A stretch of 64,000 nt of DNA from Iris pallida (GCA_029216955.1 JANAVB010016199.1:10805595-10869594), one strand, 5' to 3'. Positions 12,601 through 27,600 are shown, counted from the stretch's first letter. Notes: generated from the letters alone by a model not told the origin. A program made the numbers and translations.

Positions 12601-15600
12601 TCGGGAAACCGAGAATAACTTCTTCTCCCGAACCCTTTCACCCTTTCCACCATCATAAAACCATACTAACATTTCTCTCTTCTACCCTAGCAACTCAAGG
12701 AACCCTCACGGGCACTTCGGCAAGGAGCAATGGGCAACAACTTTGCGGAAACTTCGCCGAAGAGTGCTGAATTCACACAGCAGGTAGGTCTGATTCAAAA
12801 ATACGAATTAAATACTTTTATATCTCCGTTTTCCCTCAAACCAAATCTAAACGAAAGGTCTACGTGTCTATTTTCACGGTGAATCGACGTCACACGTGGT
12901 TCCACCTGGATTGTTCGTGGTGTCCGTTACAAGTCAGGTGGTTCAGAATTAACCATCAACCGTACGATTTGAATTCCGAGGCCTTTCAGAACCCTTCCAA
13001 GCCCCCAGAAATCTCGGTAAAATTCTCGGTTACTCTTGATATCCTCCTTTACTGTTCTATATCAATACTTTGCAATATTTTATTTTTTTCGTGTCCGTTG
13101 CACTCGTACAAGATTTACGGTGACCAAAAAGTCAACTGCAAATTCTTAAATTGTGTCCCGATGATCATAATTAAATATATGTTTTAAATTCAATTATTTT
13201 AGATGTAAATTGATATTTTTCATAATTTTAACCCAATTTATTCCAGAATATTTAATTTGTAAATTTTTCCGTGTATTTCAATTTCGTTCCGAATCCAACT
13301 TCGACATGTTGTTCTAGAGCACATATGCGATATTTTGGCGACATTTTTATGTAAAATAAATATATAAATTTATATTCAGAATTTTAATCACTATTTTCCA
13401 GAAATATAAATAATATATTTTATTATTTAAATATATTTTTACCATAATATTTTGGCTCCATATATGATAGTGTATCTAGAAAGTCAATGTAGCCATTATG
13501 GCATTGATGGTTGATTGATTGAGTCTAATTATAGTAAGTATCTATATATGGTAAGTTATAATTATAATTGGCTATTAAATATAGTATTATTTATTATTTA
13601 TAGGAGTTCGTGAGCAGGAGGCAGCATCAGCATGAGTTGGACTTGTTTACTACGCCCTTGCTGATATCGCAGGCAAGATACCTTACCATCTTGCAGTTAT
13701 ACTTTATTCATGATGTTTGTATGTTTGCCAGTATTTTACATTAGTAGAATACGTCCAAGTATGACTTGGGTGCCATCGATATGTCTATCGATGTTTGTGT
13801 GCGTGTGTGTGTTAACCATATGTGATAGTTGACATTTCCGATGTGTTGAAGTTATGCTTCGTAACTTCTTTGACCTGTTGACACGTCTCATACACGACAC
13901 AAGAGTAAGGATCATAGAGTTGGCACGAACCTACGTATTCGACTTGCTACCGATACGGACGGTTCGTGTGTCGGTTCATTTATGGATTAGCGGACAGTGA
14001 CTTGCATAGAGATATGGATCGCCAAGCCAAGGATATGACTTGTGTGATACATGGACGGAAAAAACTACTGGGACGTATGAGCTAGCCCACAGCCTCACTG
14101 GTTTGCCCGGTTATGGGTTCATAGTTTCCCTGTTATGGGTGTGTCACTAGAGGATATATCTGGCAGCGGCCGCACGTCAGATCATGGTCGGGAGGTATGC
14201 TAGTGATGCAAAGTATAGCTAGGGGATATATCTATTCAGTGGCCTTGACTGTGCATCAGATCCGGTCTGGATGTATACTAGTTCATGCGAAAGCCTCTAG
14301 CGGATGCTATGCTTTATTCCTACCCACTTATACGTTCCAGTATAGTTTTCGACTTGCATTACACCTACATGGTTAGGTTCAGGTTGTGTTGTCTTGTCAC
14401 GAAATGGTAGTTCACCGCATGCCCTTGTTTGGTTATAGGGTGATCCACTGTTTAAATAATGGAATATGAAACCATGTTATGACCCGAGCTACTATTACCC
14501 CTTCTCATGTTTCATTTACAATTCATTATGGTATTATTATTTTTGTATCTTGCTAGTCCCCTGAGGACCTGGTGATCTCTCCAGGTAGATAATTGTGCTG
14601 AGGTGGTAGTTCGCTGATCTTGTTGGTGTTGCTATTTCCTATTCAGGTATCTTCCGTGATTTTATATTTACTTGCTCTCTGCTTATAAGCTTAGCTTTAT
14701 AGGCCCATATTGTTCTTCGGATCTAATCAAACTTATATGTTAATGGGCTGCAGACCATGACACAGATTGTTTATTCTTGATTTTATTCTTTATTGTGGAT
14801 TGAGATATAGATTAGTTAGCAAATGTTAATATACCTTACAGCGTACAACGATTAGGATAAGTCCATTAAATTGGGATACTTATTCTAGTCGTACAGCTGG
14901 CATGTGCATGCGTTGGGTTCCCTATATATTTTGGAACTGGGGCGTGACATATTTTTGTGGTAGCCCATGCAGGTCGAATTAGCCGTTTCGGTTACGTTAC
15001 TGTACCGAGCGGGCCTGCGATAGGATAACATGATAGGATCTCAATCCACGACTGCTTTGAAAACTCCTTTGAATTTATCCATCTCGTCCTTGAAACTCGA
15101 AATTGAAGTCGATCAACTTCTTTGATCTCCATGTTTGGAATCTCGTCATACCCTTTTTCGGAATGACGTACGCTCGTGCTTGGTGAACCATCTTTTCCAT
15201 TATTGAATAGAACATAGTTGATAGAGTATTATCAAAGGGGTTTGATTGTTAAGAAAGGATTGGGTAGGTACCTCTATTAGGTAAACTGAGCAGATATGAT
15301 GGGTAATATAGGATTCTCATTGACGGCTTAACTCTAGCGAGAGACTTTAGGATCAATGGATTACGACCCTTCTACCTTTATCTATGTTAAATAGAGATGT
15401 TATGGAAAAACACCGGAAGGAACATATAGCAGGACTTTAGAAAATAGTTGCAGTTCCCCACTAGAAGTGGTAATCACCCTAGGAAGACTAGTTGGGAAGA
15501 AGCCGAAAGGTCTCGTTATAAATAGAATAACTCAGCGAGCATCTCTTAGCATTGACTTCTACCTTTACCAATAGATAGGTGTAGTGTGGGTATGTGCATT

Positions 15601-18600
15601 CGTGAGTATTAGATGGCAGACTAAGAAGAGCCAATTACAATCTATTATTTAAGGAAGTTGATAGGTGATAGCTTAGAGTTTAAGAAATAGATATAGTATT
15701 TATATCCTTCGACATTATGCCTACCTAGAGACTCGAGGGTGTTATTAGAAACCTTACCATAAGAAGGCCAGTGAACCCTGCGCATTGACATAGATTAGTA
15801 GGAATTCTAGAACACCTTGTAGATAGAACACTAGGGTTGGACTAAGTTACACGTAGTGGTTATAAAGAGGGAGAGATCGTGGAAGTAACTCTATGGATAG
15901 GCAATAGAGATCAAAGAGGGGAGGACCCAGTATATTGCATTCTTAGCGTGTAATACCATAATATTAAAGGTAACATCTGAGGAGACGATGTCACAGAAGT
16001 GAGCAAAGAGATTAGAGATAAGAAGTTATGGGGTATTATAAATTAGGTTATGACCTTCAACGATTAGTTAGTCATAGTCTCCAGTTGACCAGAATCAACT
16101 GCTACCCTAGGAAACCTTGTTAGAAAAGCTAACATTCTAAACCCTTCGTCTGACTGATTATTCGAAGCTCAAGATTATGTTAGAACCTCAGGTAGGGTTC
16201 GTCTTTGATCATGCCACTACCCCCTTCAATTACGAATACGTTGACAAATTTCTGTGCCCAATATTTTGTTGTCATAACTATTCATCTCATTTAGATGAAT
16301 AAGTATAGCCTATATCCCTATCCTAAGTCGAGCAACACTAAGGATAAATCCTTACTCCTCTGTACCCCCACAAATATAATATCCATATCACGATAAGTAC
16401 CAGTCATTACCTACTCAAATTTTCTTAATCAAGTCACTATGACTTATGCTCCTTACGTATAGCCATCTTGACTTCTTTTAAGAATAACTTCTTTATCCTT
16501 TTATATAGTGCTACCATTAGTTCCGATAACCCACGGTTCCATGGTAGCGAGATTGTAGGGCCTCATAAATTTTAGGGTTTCCCTTTATTTGCAAGTGATT
16601 CGGGGAATCTTCGTTCCAAATAATCTAATAAATCGGTAGCCTCATGACACCACTTTATAATCAGACCATTTGGTGTCCGCTACTGTGGCATTGATATTTA
16701 GAGCACAAGACTAGCTGTTACCTCCAAACAAATTTTATATACATGACTTAGACGAGTCCACTTTCGTCTATGCCTATTATGTCCCACTCAAACGTGTCTC
16801 CTCGTGCACTATTCTTTAAGGCACAACATTCGGGCCTAGGGACTCAACCTTAGCCACTCCCGCTATATCGTTGACCATTCCAACATAAATAGGAGGCTCG
16901 ACCTCGACCCAACCCTTTCGATTCGATATACGATATTAGAGGCCAGGCTGTTAAACTTGGTGTTAGTTGTAGCGCATTAAGAAAACATGACTCCTTTGTG
17001 ATATATTTTAGGGAGTTTGTTAGGAATAGAATGACTTGGAAAGCCATAAATTTAAGGCTGGACCTAAGACAGTGAAGAACCATTATTTATGGAATTTTTA
17101 TTTGAAGAAGATATGATTCCAAACTTCACGAGACTAGGTAAATAGCTAAGGTGGGTAGAAATTTCGTGGATATTTCCCCAAGGAATAAGTTAGGTATAGT
17201 ACGGTATGAAGCCTAACCCTAACCAGCAACCCTAGAAGTTATTAGACTAAATCTTCCTACCTTTAGCCTAAGATAGGACTTAGATTAGAAATACTAGAGG
17301 AATTATTATCTGACGATAGTGTCAAGATGGTTAGTAACTTAAGAGTGTTAGGTAGGATATGAAGGTTTGAGTAGGCTAGACGACTATTTCTACATATGGT
17401 AAGACTAGCCTTGAAACGATCTATAACACACCATAACTAAAAGATTGACCAATTGGTGTGCATATCTGTTCAGCTCAGCCTCGACTCTTGTCTAGCAGAT
17501 GGGTGCAAAATTTTAGGTGTACTTGTAAGAATTGTATAGCCTGTTGACAGTCAGGAGAAGTATTGTTTTCTTTCTATTTTGTTGAAGATCTGGCCAATAT
17601 AAGAATAGTGTTAAGTTAGTAATAATTATTTCTTGTAAAGTTGCTAACCAATAGCACCATGACAGTACTTGGGACTCCTTAGAAAGCTTTGATTTCATTC
17701 TGCAACACCTAAGTTTTGTATTCCATACAAGAAGTTGTATCATTCTTGACATTGGCTTTTGTTGTTGTCATCACATAAGTTAGGATGCACCTAGAACTGG
17801 GTGAGCCTTAGTTTTTGGTAGAATAAGTAAACTTAGCACCTCGCTGGCATTAGTGTCATCTAAGAACAATGTAAGAATATATTTTTTATGCATGCTTTAA
17901 TGTAATTTCGAAGACAACACGGAGGATCAATCAGACATCCAGGAGTACATCTTCAGCGGAGGGTTGTCTCGTGCTAGACAAAGGAGACCTCAACATATCA
18001 CTTTGGCGGCAAGAAGAGAGACGTTTAAAAGGATCGCAAGAAGAAGCTGGACGGTGCCATTGATTAATTATTATTATTAATATTATTTGTTGTGCATTAT
18101 TGTAAGTCTAGTTTCGAAGACGAAATTTTCTAAGGTGGATAGGTTGTAAGCCCCCTGGATTTTTAGAGTTATTTTATTTTTATTTTATGATTTTATTCAA
18201 TATAGTTATTAATATATATTTTTCCACTATTATTTTGATCATTAAATGTTATTTTCCGTATCTTTGATTTTTTGAGCACAAGATATGCCAATCTCTTGAA
18301 ACTTCCTTCATGAGTTTTAACCTGGACAAGTTTAACTTCGATTTGGTATATCATATCCCACTCAAATATGTCTTCTTGCATTCTATTTGCTTCGCACAAT
18401 TTCGGGGTCAATTTAGGCCAAAAAGTTATCTACCGTGAAACTTGTCGTACTTTCCAACTTAATTTCGGAACTCGACATCAATTTGTGCTATTTATTTTTA
18501 AATGGCACACAAGACCAAATATTAGACATATTGGACTCATTTTGATCCTAAAACTCCCCCCAACCCAAAACTAGTCCAAGTAGGATTCGTAAAGCCTATC

Positions 18601-21600
18601 CTAGGGTACCCCAACCTATTAGACATATTTTGTACTAATTTTTATGGATTAATATGCAGCCACATTAATCAAATCTATTTTAAATCAAACTCCAAAACTA
18701 TTTTCCTAATTTGGACTATTTAAATCTCTTTGGACGTATCCTATTACATCTTTTGATTTAAATATCAAATCTCCTCCAAATCTTACCAAACCTCCTATAA
18801 ATCAATCCTAGTCCTTTAAACTTAGATTTTCTATATTTAAATTTATATTTTCTGGCCGCCCATCCCAAAAACTAAACAGAAACCGAGAGGTTTCTTTGTG
18901 AGGGCGCGCGCACATAACCATTCGGGAAACCGAGAATAACTTCTTCTCCCGAACCCTTTCACCCTTTTCACCATCATAAAACCATACTAACATTTCTCTC
19001 TTCTACCCTAGCAACTCAAGGAACCCTCACGGGCACTTCGGCAAGGAGCAATGGGCGACAACTTGGCGGAAACTTCGCCGAAGAGTGCTGAATTCACACA
19101 GCAGGTAGGTCTGATTCAAAAATACGAATTAAATACTTTTATATCTCTGTTTTCCCTCAAACCAAATCTAAACGAAAGGTCTACGTGTCTATTTTCACGG
19201 CGAATCGACGTCACACGTGGTTCCACCTGGATTGTTCGTGGTGTCCGTTACAAGTCAGGTGGTTCAGAATTAACCATCAACCGTACGATTTGAATTCCGA
19301 GGCCTTTCAGAACCCTTCCAAGCCCCCAGAAATCTCGGTAAAATTCTCGGTTACTCTTGATATCCTCCTTTACTGTTCTATATCAATACTTTGCACTATT
19401 TCATTTTTTTCGTGTCCGTTGCACTCGTACAAGATTTACGGTGACCATAAAGTCAACTGTAAATTCTTAAATTGTCCCGATGATCATAGATTAAATATAT
19501 GTTTTAAATTCAATTATTTTAGATGTAAATTGATATTTTTCATAATTTTAACCCAATTTATTCCAGAATATTTAATTTGTAAATTTTTCCATGTATTTCA
19601 ATTTTGTTCCGAATCCAACTTCGACATGTTGTTCTAGAGCACATATGCGATATTTTGGCGACATTTTTATGTAAAATAAATATATAAAATTATATTCAGA
19701 ATTTTAATCACTATTTTCCAGAAATATAAATAATATATTTTATTATTTAAATATATTTTTACCATAATATTTTGGCTCCATATATGATAGTGTATCTAGA
19801 AAGTCAATATAGCCATTATGACATTGATGGTTGATTGATTGAGTCTAATTATAGTAAGTATCTATATATGGTAAGTTATAATTATAATTGGATATTAAAT
19901 ATAGTATTATTTATTATTTATAGGAGTTCGTGAGCAGGAGGCAGCATCAGCATGAGTTGGACTTGTTTACTACGCCCTTGCTGACATCGCAGGCAAGATA
20001 CCTTACCATCTTGCACTTATACTTGATTCATGATGTTTGTATGTTTGCCAGTACTTTACATTAGTAGAATACGTCCAAGTATGACTTGGGTGCCATCGAT
20101 ATGTCTATCGATGTTTGTGTGCGTGTGTGTGTTAACCATATGTGATAGTTGACATTTCCGATGTGTTGAAGTTATGCTTCGTAACTTCTTTGACCTGTTG
20201 ACACGTCTCATACACGACACAAGAGTAAGGATCATAGAGTTGGCACGAACCTACGTATTCGACTTGCTACCGATACAGACGGTTCGTGTGTCGGTTCATT
20301 TATGGATTAGCGGAGTTTAGACAGTGACTTGCATAGAGAGATGGATCGCCAGGCCAAGGATATGACTTTGTGATACATGAACGGGGAAAACTACTGGGAC
20401 GTATGAGCCAGCCACAGCCTCACTAGTTTGTCCGATTATGGGCTCATAGTTTCCCTGTTATGGGTGTGTCACTAGAGGATATATCCGGCAGCGGCCGCTG
20501 ACTGCGCGTCAGATTACGGTCGGGAGGTATGCTAGTGATGCAAAGTATAGCTAGGGGATATATCTATTCAGTGGCCCTGACTGTGCGTCAGATCCGGTCC
20601 GGATGTATACTAGTTCATGCGAAAGCCTCCAACGGATGCTATGCTTTATTCCATTTATACGTTCCAGTATAGTTTTCGACTTGCATTACACCTAGATGGT
20701 TAGGTTCAGGTTGTGTTGGGACATGGGATAGTGTCTTGTCACGGAATGGTAGTTCACCGCATGCCCATGTTTGGTCATAGGGTGATCCACTGTTTCGATG
20801 AAGAGATATGAAACCATGTTATGACCCGAGCTATTATTATCCCTTGTCATGTTTCATTTACAGTTCATTATGGTATTATTATTTTTGTATCTTGCTAGTC
20901 CCCTGCGGACCTGGTAATCTCTTCAGGTAGATGATTGTGCTGAGTTAGTTCGCTGATCTTGTTGGTGTTGCTATTTCTTATTCAGGTATCTTCCGTGATT
21001 TTATATTTACTTGCTCTCTGCTTATTAGTTTAGCTTTATAGGCCCATGTTGTTCTTCGGGTCTAATCAAACTTATATGTTAATGGGCTGCAGACCATAAC
21101 ACAAATTGTTCATTCTTGATTTTATTCTTTATTGTGCATTGAGATATAGATTAGTTAGCAAATGTTAATATACCTTACAGCGTACTACGATTAGGATAAG
21201 TCCATTAAATTGGGATACTTATTCTAGTCGTACAGCTGGCATGCGCATGCGTTGGATTCCCTATATATTTTGGAACTGGAGCGTGACAAAATGAAATCAT
21301 TTAAAAAGAAAAACAATTTGACTAGTAAATCCTTTTTTTTTTCTAGAACTTTTCTTTTGCATAGTTGTATCTTATTTCCAATGCCTACAAGATAAAACGG
21401 AGAGTAATTTAATGTAGGAATGAAATATAGTACGAAGCTTTGTAATTATTACCTCATAAAAGAGTGCACTGTTGGAACCTAAGGAGCCATCAGCAAATGC
21501 TTTGACACCACCCAAGTATATCCACTGGCTAAAGGCTCGCCCATTTTCCTTAAAAAGTTCCTATAGTTATTGATTGAAAAGCAAACAGTATAAGTAAATA

Positions 21601-24600
21601 AGCATTTAAACTCAGTGCATAGTATAGGGTGGAAAAATATTACGAGCCCTCTATATAACATCGATACTGAAATTAGCCTTTTTGGCACTAAGAACATGTC
21701 AACAACTTATTGCAAGTAGATCACTGTGTGAGGACCTAGAAAACAAGAAACATAATATAAGTCAATTTGAGTAGAAATTTCATGCAAAAGGATTGTAGCA
21801 AGTGTTGGAATATCCTATTGGTATTTTTGGTATGTTGAAATATGTGTTGGAATATCCTATTAGTATATTTGGTATGTTGAAATATGCCATAGGATATTCC
21901 TATAGAGAATTAATGTAATGAGGAGGTTGTAAGCCTATAAGTAGCCAAGAGATTATCAATAAAATATAACAACTATTTCAACATGGTATCAGAGCCACAT
22001 TTCCACAAACCCTAACCCTAGCTGCTACCAAACCTTCCACCCCTCGTCTTTTCCCTCTTCCACAGCAGACGCCCCCCCCCCCCCCCCCCAACCCACCTTG
22101 CGCACAGCAGCCCCACCCCCCCCTTTCCCGCCGCTACTACTGCGGCTGTCGTGGCATGTGTGCGCGTCCCCCTCCCCCCGCCGCACGCAACGGCGCCATT
22201 GTTGTCGTTGTTCGGATCATTCCGAAAGAGGACACCAATGCCTAGATCTGATAAAAACAGACATGTTCGGATCTAGCAGCGGACGACGAAGACGAGTATA
22301 AGTCGTGGAGCGGACGTGACGTGATCGGAGAGGAGAAGCATCAATGGAGGAGATCATCAAGAAGCTAGATCCTGCAGAGATTACGACGTTGATGAAGTTG
22401 ATGAAGATGTCGGCTGGTGAAAGCACGACGCGAACGTCGCCAAAGTTGGAACTTCCCTCCATTGATCTGAAGCTGGATGGACTAGCCACCTATCTGAGTT
22501 TGTCACGGCGGTAAGAAGAACCCTCGCAGGAAAGAACCTGGAGGGGTTCCTGTCGGGCAAGAAGACAGAGCCGGACGAGGGCTCGGCGGGACGCGACGAC
22601 TAGAAGTCCACTCATATATATGGTGATCTATATATGGCTTCTCAACTCCTTAGTCCAGTCTATTGCCGCCACAGTAGACGACATTGAGATGGTAAAGGAC
22701 GTATGGAAGAAGTTAAGGAGGACATACGATGGCGTGGGGAACAACTTACGAGTTTTTCAAATCAACAGGGATATTGATGACACCGTTCAAGTCGAAAAGA
22801 CGGTGCAAGAATACGCCACAGAGCTGCAGCAACTGTGGTTGGATTACGATCACTCCTCCGATCGGGCAAGCTGTGGGGACCCGAAGTGCAAGGAGAGACA
22901 GGTATGTCTGCAGGAGAGGACAATGAAGTTCCTTAAAGGACTGCCTGCAGCATTTGCTCAGAGGACGGCCCTACTTCTAGCCCAACCGAAGATCCCTACC
23001 CTTGAGAAGGCTATCTCGGCAATGATCCAGGAAGAAATACGCATCAAACTGCAAGCAGGAACAAGTGGCCCTCCTGAAGAGAAGTCAACACTAGTGGCCA
23101 CCAGTTTGGGCGACACATGTCCGAAAGGGGAGTATTGGCAGCACAATCGGCAGTGCTACAACTGCGGAGAGATGGGCCATCATCGGCATGCTTGCACCAA
23201 ACCACCTAAGGAGGGAGATTCAGGCGGTGGACGCGGGCAATTCGGTGGACGGGAAACCTTCGGAGGACGAGGCCGTGGTCGTGGAGGTCTACGAGGTGGT
23301 CGAGGAGGCTATCGAGCAAACCTACTGGTAGCAGAAGGCAATGAAGGAGCTAGTGGTACTTTTACTGAGGAGGATCAGGTACTGATGGGCATGTTGGAAT
23401 CACTCAGAAGGAAGCAGAGGGCGTCAAACGAGGGAAGCGAATAGGCTTCTACCTCATTCTCTACCATGTATGCCCATCCATCTGAAGGTACTAACGATCC
23501 ACTTGCTCTTGCATCTATGTATTCCCCTCGACCGTCAGACTGGATAATTGACTCGAGAGCATCTCGACATATGACGGAGAAGGCTAGTGAGTTCTCCTAC
23601 ACTCACCTACCATCGACAGACAACATTCAAACAGCTGATGGGACATTCCAGCCAATGGTCGGTAAGGGTACTGTAAATTATACGGGTTCGGTAAAATTAT
23701 CCAATATTTTGCATGCTCCTTTTCCAGTCAGTCTTTTGTCCATTAGTTCCATCATCCTTCAACTAAAATGTATTGTTTCCTTTGATATTCCCAATATGAT
23801 CTTCCAAGAGAAAAAGACGGGACGAAGACTTGGGACTGGCACTTGGCATAATGGATTGTGGTACCTGGATCAAGAAGGGCTGGATTCAGCATTAGTATCT
23901 ATGGCGAAAAAGGCAGGGATGGAAGGACTGAAGAAGATGAGTGCGGAAGATACATTGCGACTCCACCACAGGAGGTTGGGACACTCTTCATTTGGTATTT
24001 TAAGCAAATTGTACCATACAATTTATGAAGAAGTTAATAAAGAGAAATTAGTTTGTGATGCTTGTGAGTTAGGCAAACTTACTAGGAGTTCATATATGAG
24101 TAGCGGTCATTGGAGCTCGTCTGTTTTTGATGTGGTACACTCTGATGTCTGGGGGCCTTGTACTACTCCTATAAATTGTTACAAATATTTTGTTACCTTC
24201 ATAAATTGTTTTTCTCATACTACTTGGATGTATTTGATGAAAAATAAGAGTGAGGTCCCCTCCTGTTTTCGGGACTTTCACAAACATATCCAGACTCAGT
24301 ACAAGGCAGTGGTGAAGGTACTGAGGTCTGACAATGGAACGGAGTACACCAACAAGACACTTGCAGAATACTTGTCCGCCCAAGGGATACTGCATCAGAC
24401 CACCTGTGCATATACACCAGCACAGAACGGAGTAATGGAAAGGAAGAACAGACACCTCTTGAAAGTGACGAGAAGCATGATGATAGACATGAATGTCCCA
24501 CAGAGTCTGTGGGGATATGTAGTGTTGACAGCAGCTCAACTGATCAACATGATGCCTTCGAAGGTATTGGGATGGAGGTCTCCATGCGAGATGCTGCAGG

Positions 24601-27600
24601 AAAATAATAGTGGAATGCTCCCACTAAAGGTGTTTGGCTGCATATGCTTCGTGAAGGACAACAGACCGTCGGTAGGGAAGCTTGATCCTCGAGCAATCAA
24701 GTATATCTTTATGGGCTACTCGGAAACTCAGAAGGGCTACGTATGCTGGAGTTCAGTGAAAAAAAAGAAAATTTGTAAGTATGGATGTTCACTTCAGGGA
24801 ACATAAGCCATACTACAGTCAGGAGGAAAACCCAAATATCTCACCTAATACTGCAAGTATGAGACGAGAGGGGGAGTTGTTGGGAAGCATTTTGACCGAT
24901 CTTGGAGTATGGCTTGGAGGAACAAATAGGGTACAGGAAGGTGAAAAGGGACAGGAGGAGAAAATAAGAGGTGTTAGCCCCACAGCTCAGGGGAAGATAC
25001 TTACCTACAGCAGGCAAAAGAAGCAACTTGCAGGACCAGCTCCTACAGTGCCAGTGCTAAGTCCCTTGCCTGCGTCCGTCTTGACTCCTGAGACACCTAC
25101 ACTACCACCTTCCCCTTCAGGTGATATCCTTCCTTCTCCTTCTCCCCAACCATCATCAGTATGGAGGTCCACTCGCAACAATGCGAAAAAACCTCCTGAT
25201 AGATATGGTTGGGACCTTGCTAAATTTGTCTCATATAATCATCTCTCTTCTTCTCATGGAGCTTTTATTGCATCATGGGATAGTGTTACTGTACCTAACA
25301 ATTGGCAGGTAGCCAAGAACGATCCAAAGTGGAAAGCAGCGATACACGAGGAGTTGGAAGCTCTGGAGAAGAACCGAACTTGGGAGCTGGTGAGACTGCC
25401 AGAAGGGAAGAGAGCAGTCGGATGCAAGTGGGTTTTCACTATAAAGCAGAATCCAGATGGACAGGTTGAGCGCTACAAAGCTCGACTGGTGGCAAAATGA
25501 TACAGTCAGACGTACGGCATCGACTATGACGAGACCTTTGCACCAGTGGTGAAGATTAGTACTGTCAGGACCTTGATCTCTCTGGCAGCCAATGGAGGAT
25601 GGAAGCTACACCAACTCTATGTGAAGAATGCATTTTTTCATGGAGATCTAGTGGAGGAGGTGTACATGGAGATACCACCAGGATTCGGCACCAATCAGGC
25701 AGAAGGTAAGGTCTGCATGCTGAAAAAGTCCCTCTATGGACTGAAGCAGTCTCCTCGAGCGTGGTTTGACAGGTTCGGGAGAGCAATGATAGGGATGGAA
25801 TATCAGCAGATCAATGCTGATCATACTGTGTTCTTCAGACGAAGTGGAGGCCACATCACCATGCTTGCGGTGTATGTGGATGATATGATTATCACATGCG
25901 ATGATGAGCAGGAGATCGCCCAACTCAAGGGGAAGCTTGGCAAGGAGTTCGAGGTGAAGAATCTTGGCCCTCTTCGATACTTCCTTGGGATTGAGATTGC
26001 TCGAGATACAGGGAAAATTGTTCTTTCTCAGAGGAAGTACGCACTGGACCTGCTTACAGAAACAGGGATGATGGGATGCAAACCAGCTACGACATCGATA
26101 GACCAGAAGTTCAAGCTGGATGCTGAAGCCGGAGAACCAGTTGACCGGGATAGATATCAGAGATTGGTGGACAAGTTGATCTACTTGAGCCACACCCGAC
26201 CTGATATCAGCTTTGCGGTCAGCGTAGTGAGCTGCTACATGCATAACCCCCGGAAGGGTCATATGGACGCAGTGTACCAGATTCTGCGGTACCTGAAGGG
26301 AGGCCCCGGAAAGTGACTGATTTTCAGAAGGAATAACCATGTGAGCATCGAGGGCTATTGTGATTCTGACTGAGCTAGCGGTGCTAACGATAGGAGATCC
26401 ACATCGGGATACTGCATATTTGTAGGAGACAACTTGGTCTCTTGGAGAAGAAGCAGTCAGTGGTGGCCATATCAACAGCTGAAGCAGAGTATAGAGCTAT
26501 GGCCTTGGGAGTCACAGAGCTATTGTGGTTGAAGAATATGCTAATAGAGCTGAAGCTGGACCAGGGAGCCAAGATGAAGCTATGGTGTGACAACCAGTCA
26601 GCTATTAGTATTGTCAACAATCCAAAACAGCATGACAGGACCAAGCATATCGAGATTGACAGATTCTTCATCAAAGAAAAGCTGGATAGTGGACTACTAG
26701 ACCTGGGCTATGTTCCAACCAAAGATCAGGTAGCAGACGGACTGACCAAGGGGCTTAGCTCTGTCAGCATGATGAGAGGATGTGACAAGATGGGCTTAGT
26801 GAATAGCTTTCGTCCATCTTGAGAGGGAGTGTTGGAATATCTTATTGGTATTTTTGGTATGTTGGAATATGTGTTGAAATATCCTATTAGTATATTTGGT
26901 ATGTTGGAATATGTCATAGGATATTCCTATAGAGAGCTAATGTAATGAGTAGGTTGTAAGGCTATAAATAGCCAAGAGATTATCAATAAAATATAACAAC
27001 TATTTCAACAGTAAGTCATTGTAATAATTATCAACTTCATTTGTTTGAATTTACACAAGTAGTCCCTTCGTAACTGTTGGATCAGACCAAGTAGTCTGAA
27101 CCAGAGCATACAGTTTATAGTAGCATAACACACTTCAAGTTGATGACTCTATCAAATGTTTCAGTCTATATTTTGTTCGCTTTCTCATTGCAACTCCAGT
27201 CGGCGAGGAATTTCATTGAGAAAATGCATGTGGTTGGTCTAAAAAAAATGCATGTGATCGACCAATGGCATCCAACTTGATAATTGGCACGAGTAAACCT
27301 AATCTACACATCCTCGGTTTTAAACTGTTGGAGTGGATGGAGTTCCCAACCTATGTGGAAAAGACCCCGGAGTGCGACGAGCGCCGTCTGTGTATCAGAG
27401 AAGCTCGGGGAGGTGATGAGGCCATTCGGAGACGAAGAAGAAGCTCGGGAGCTACCAGAGGCAGAGTTCTGGCCAAACTCTGCCCCCTTGGTTTCAAAAC
27501 TGTCTGTCACGAAAACACAGAGTTCTGGCCGAACTCTGTGTCGACGGACTGAGGCTGATTTCAGGGTAATTTTATACCGTTGGATTGTATACTACGGTCC

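Larger units (their letters stand above)
11739..21288 (+). mobile_element. LARD-1: 9.55-kb non-coding LTR retrotransposon
   Basis: Two 3.1-3.2-kb direct repeats (11739-14949 and 18145-21288) flank a 3,195-bp internal domain. Both ends have TG...CA and the whole is bounded by a perfect 5-bp duplication AAATG (11734-11738 and 21289-21293). Just before the 3' LTR is GACGAAATTTTCTAAGGTGGATAGG, the tail and polypurine pattern of Ty3/gypsy chromovirus-type elements. The internal domain shows no gag, protease, reverse transcriptase or integrase motif in any frame. This fits a large retrotransposon derivative (LARD) mobilised in trans. No initiator-Met primer site is recognisable after the 5' LTR. 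Confidence 0.88.
21803..27010 (+). mobile_element. Copia-3: Ty1/copia LTR retrotransposon, complete ends, defective
   Basis: LTRs at 21803-21983 and 26830-27010 (181 bp each), primer site TGGTATCAGAGCC at 21984, and target duplication GCAAG/GTAAG (21798-21802, 27011-27015) with one mismatch. It is the same family as copia-1, -2 and -4 and has the most complete coding region here. By eye the LTRs differ at about ten of 181 positions, indicating an insertion of some age. It is inserted antisense in the intron between exons E and F. Confidence 0.94.

Noticed and set aside
12436..13187. Open frames inside the LARD-1 LTRs (78 and 107 codons, repeated near 18808-19637)
   Set aside because: They occur in both LTR copies with altered frames and lengths and resemble no protein. 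Duplication follows from the LTR, not from coding selection.
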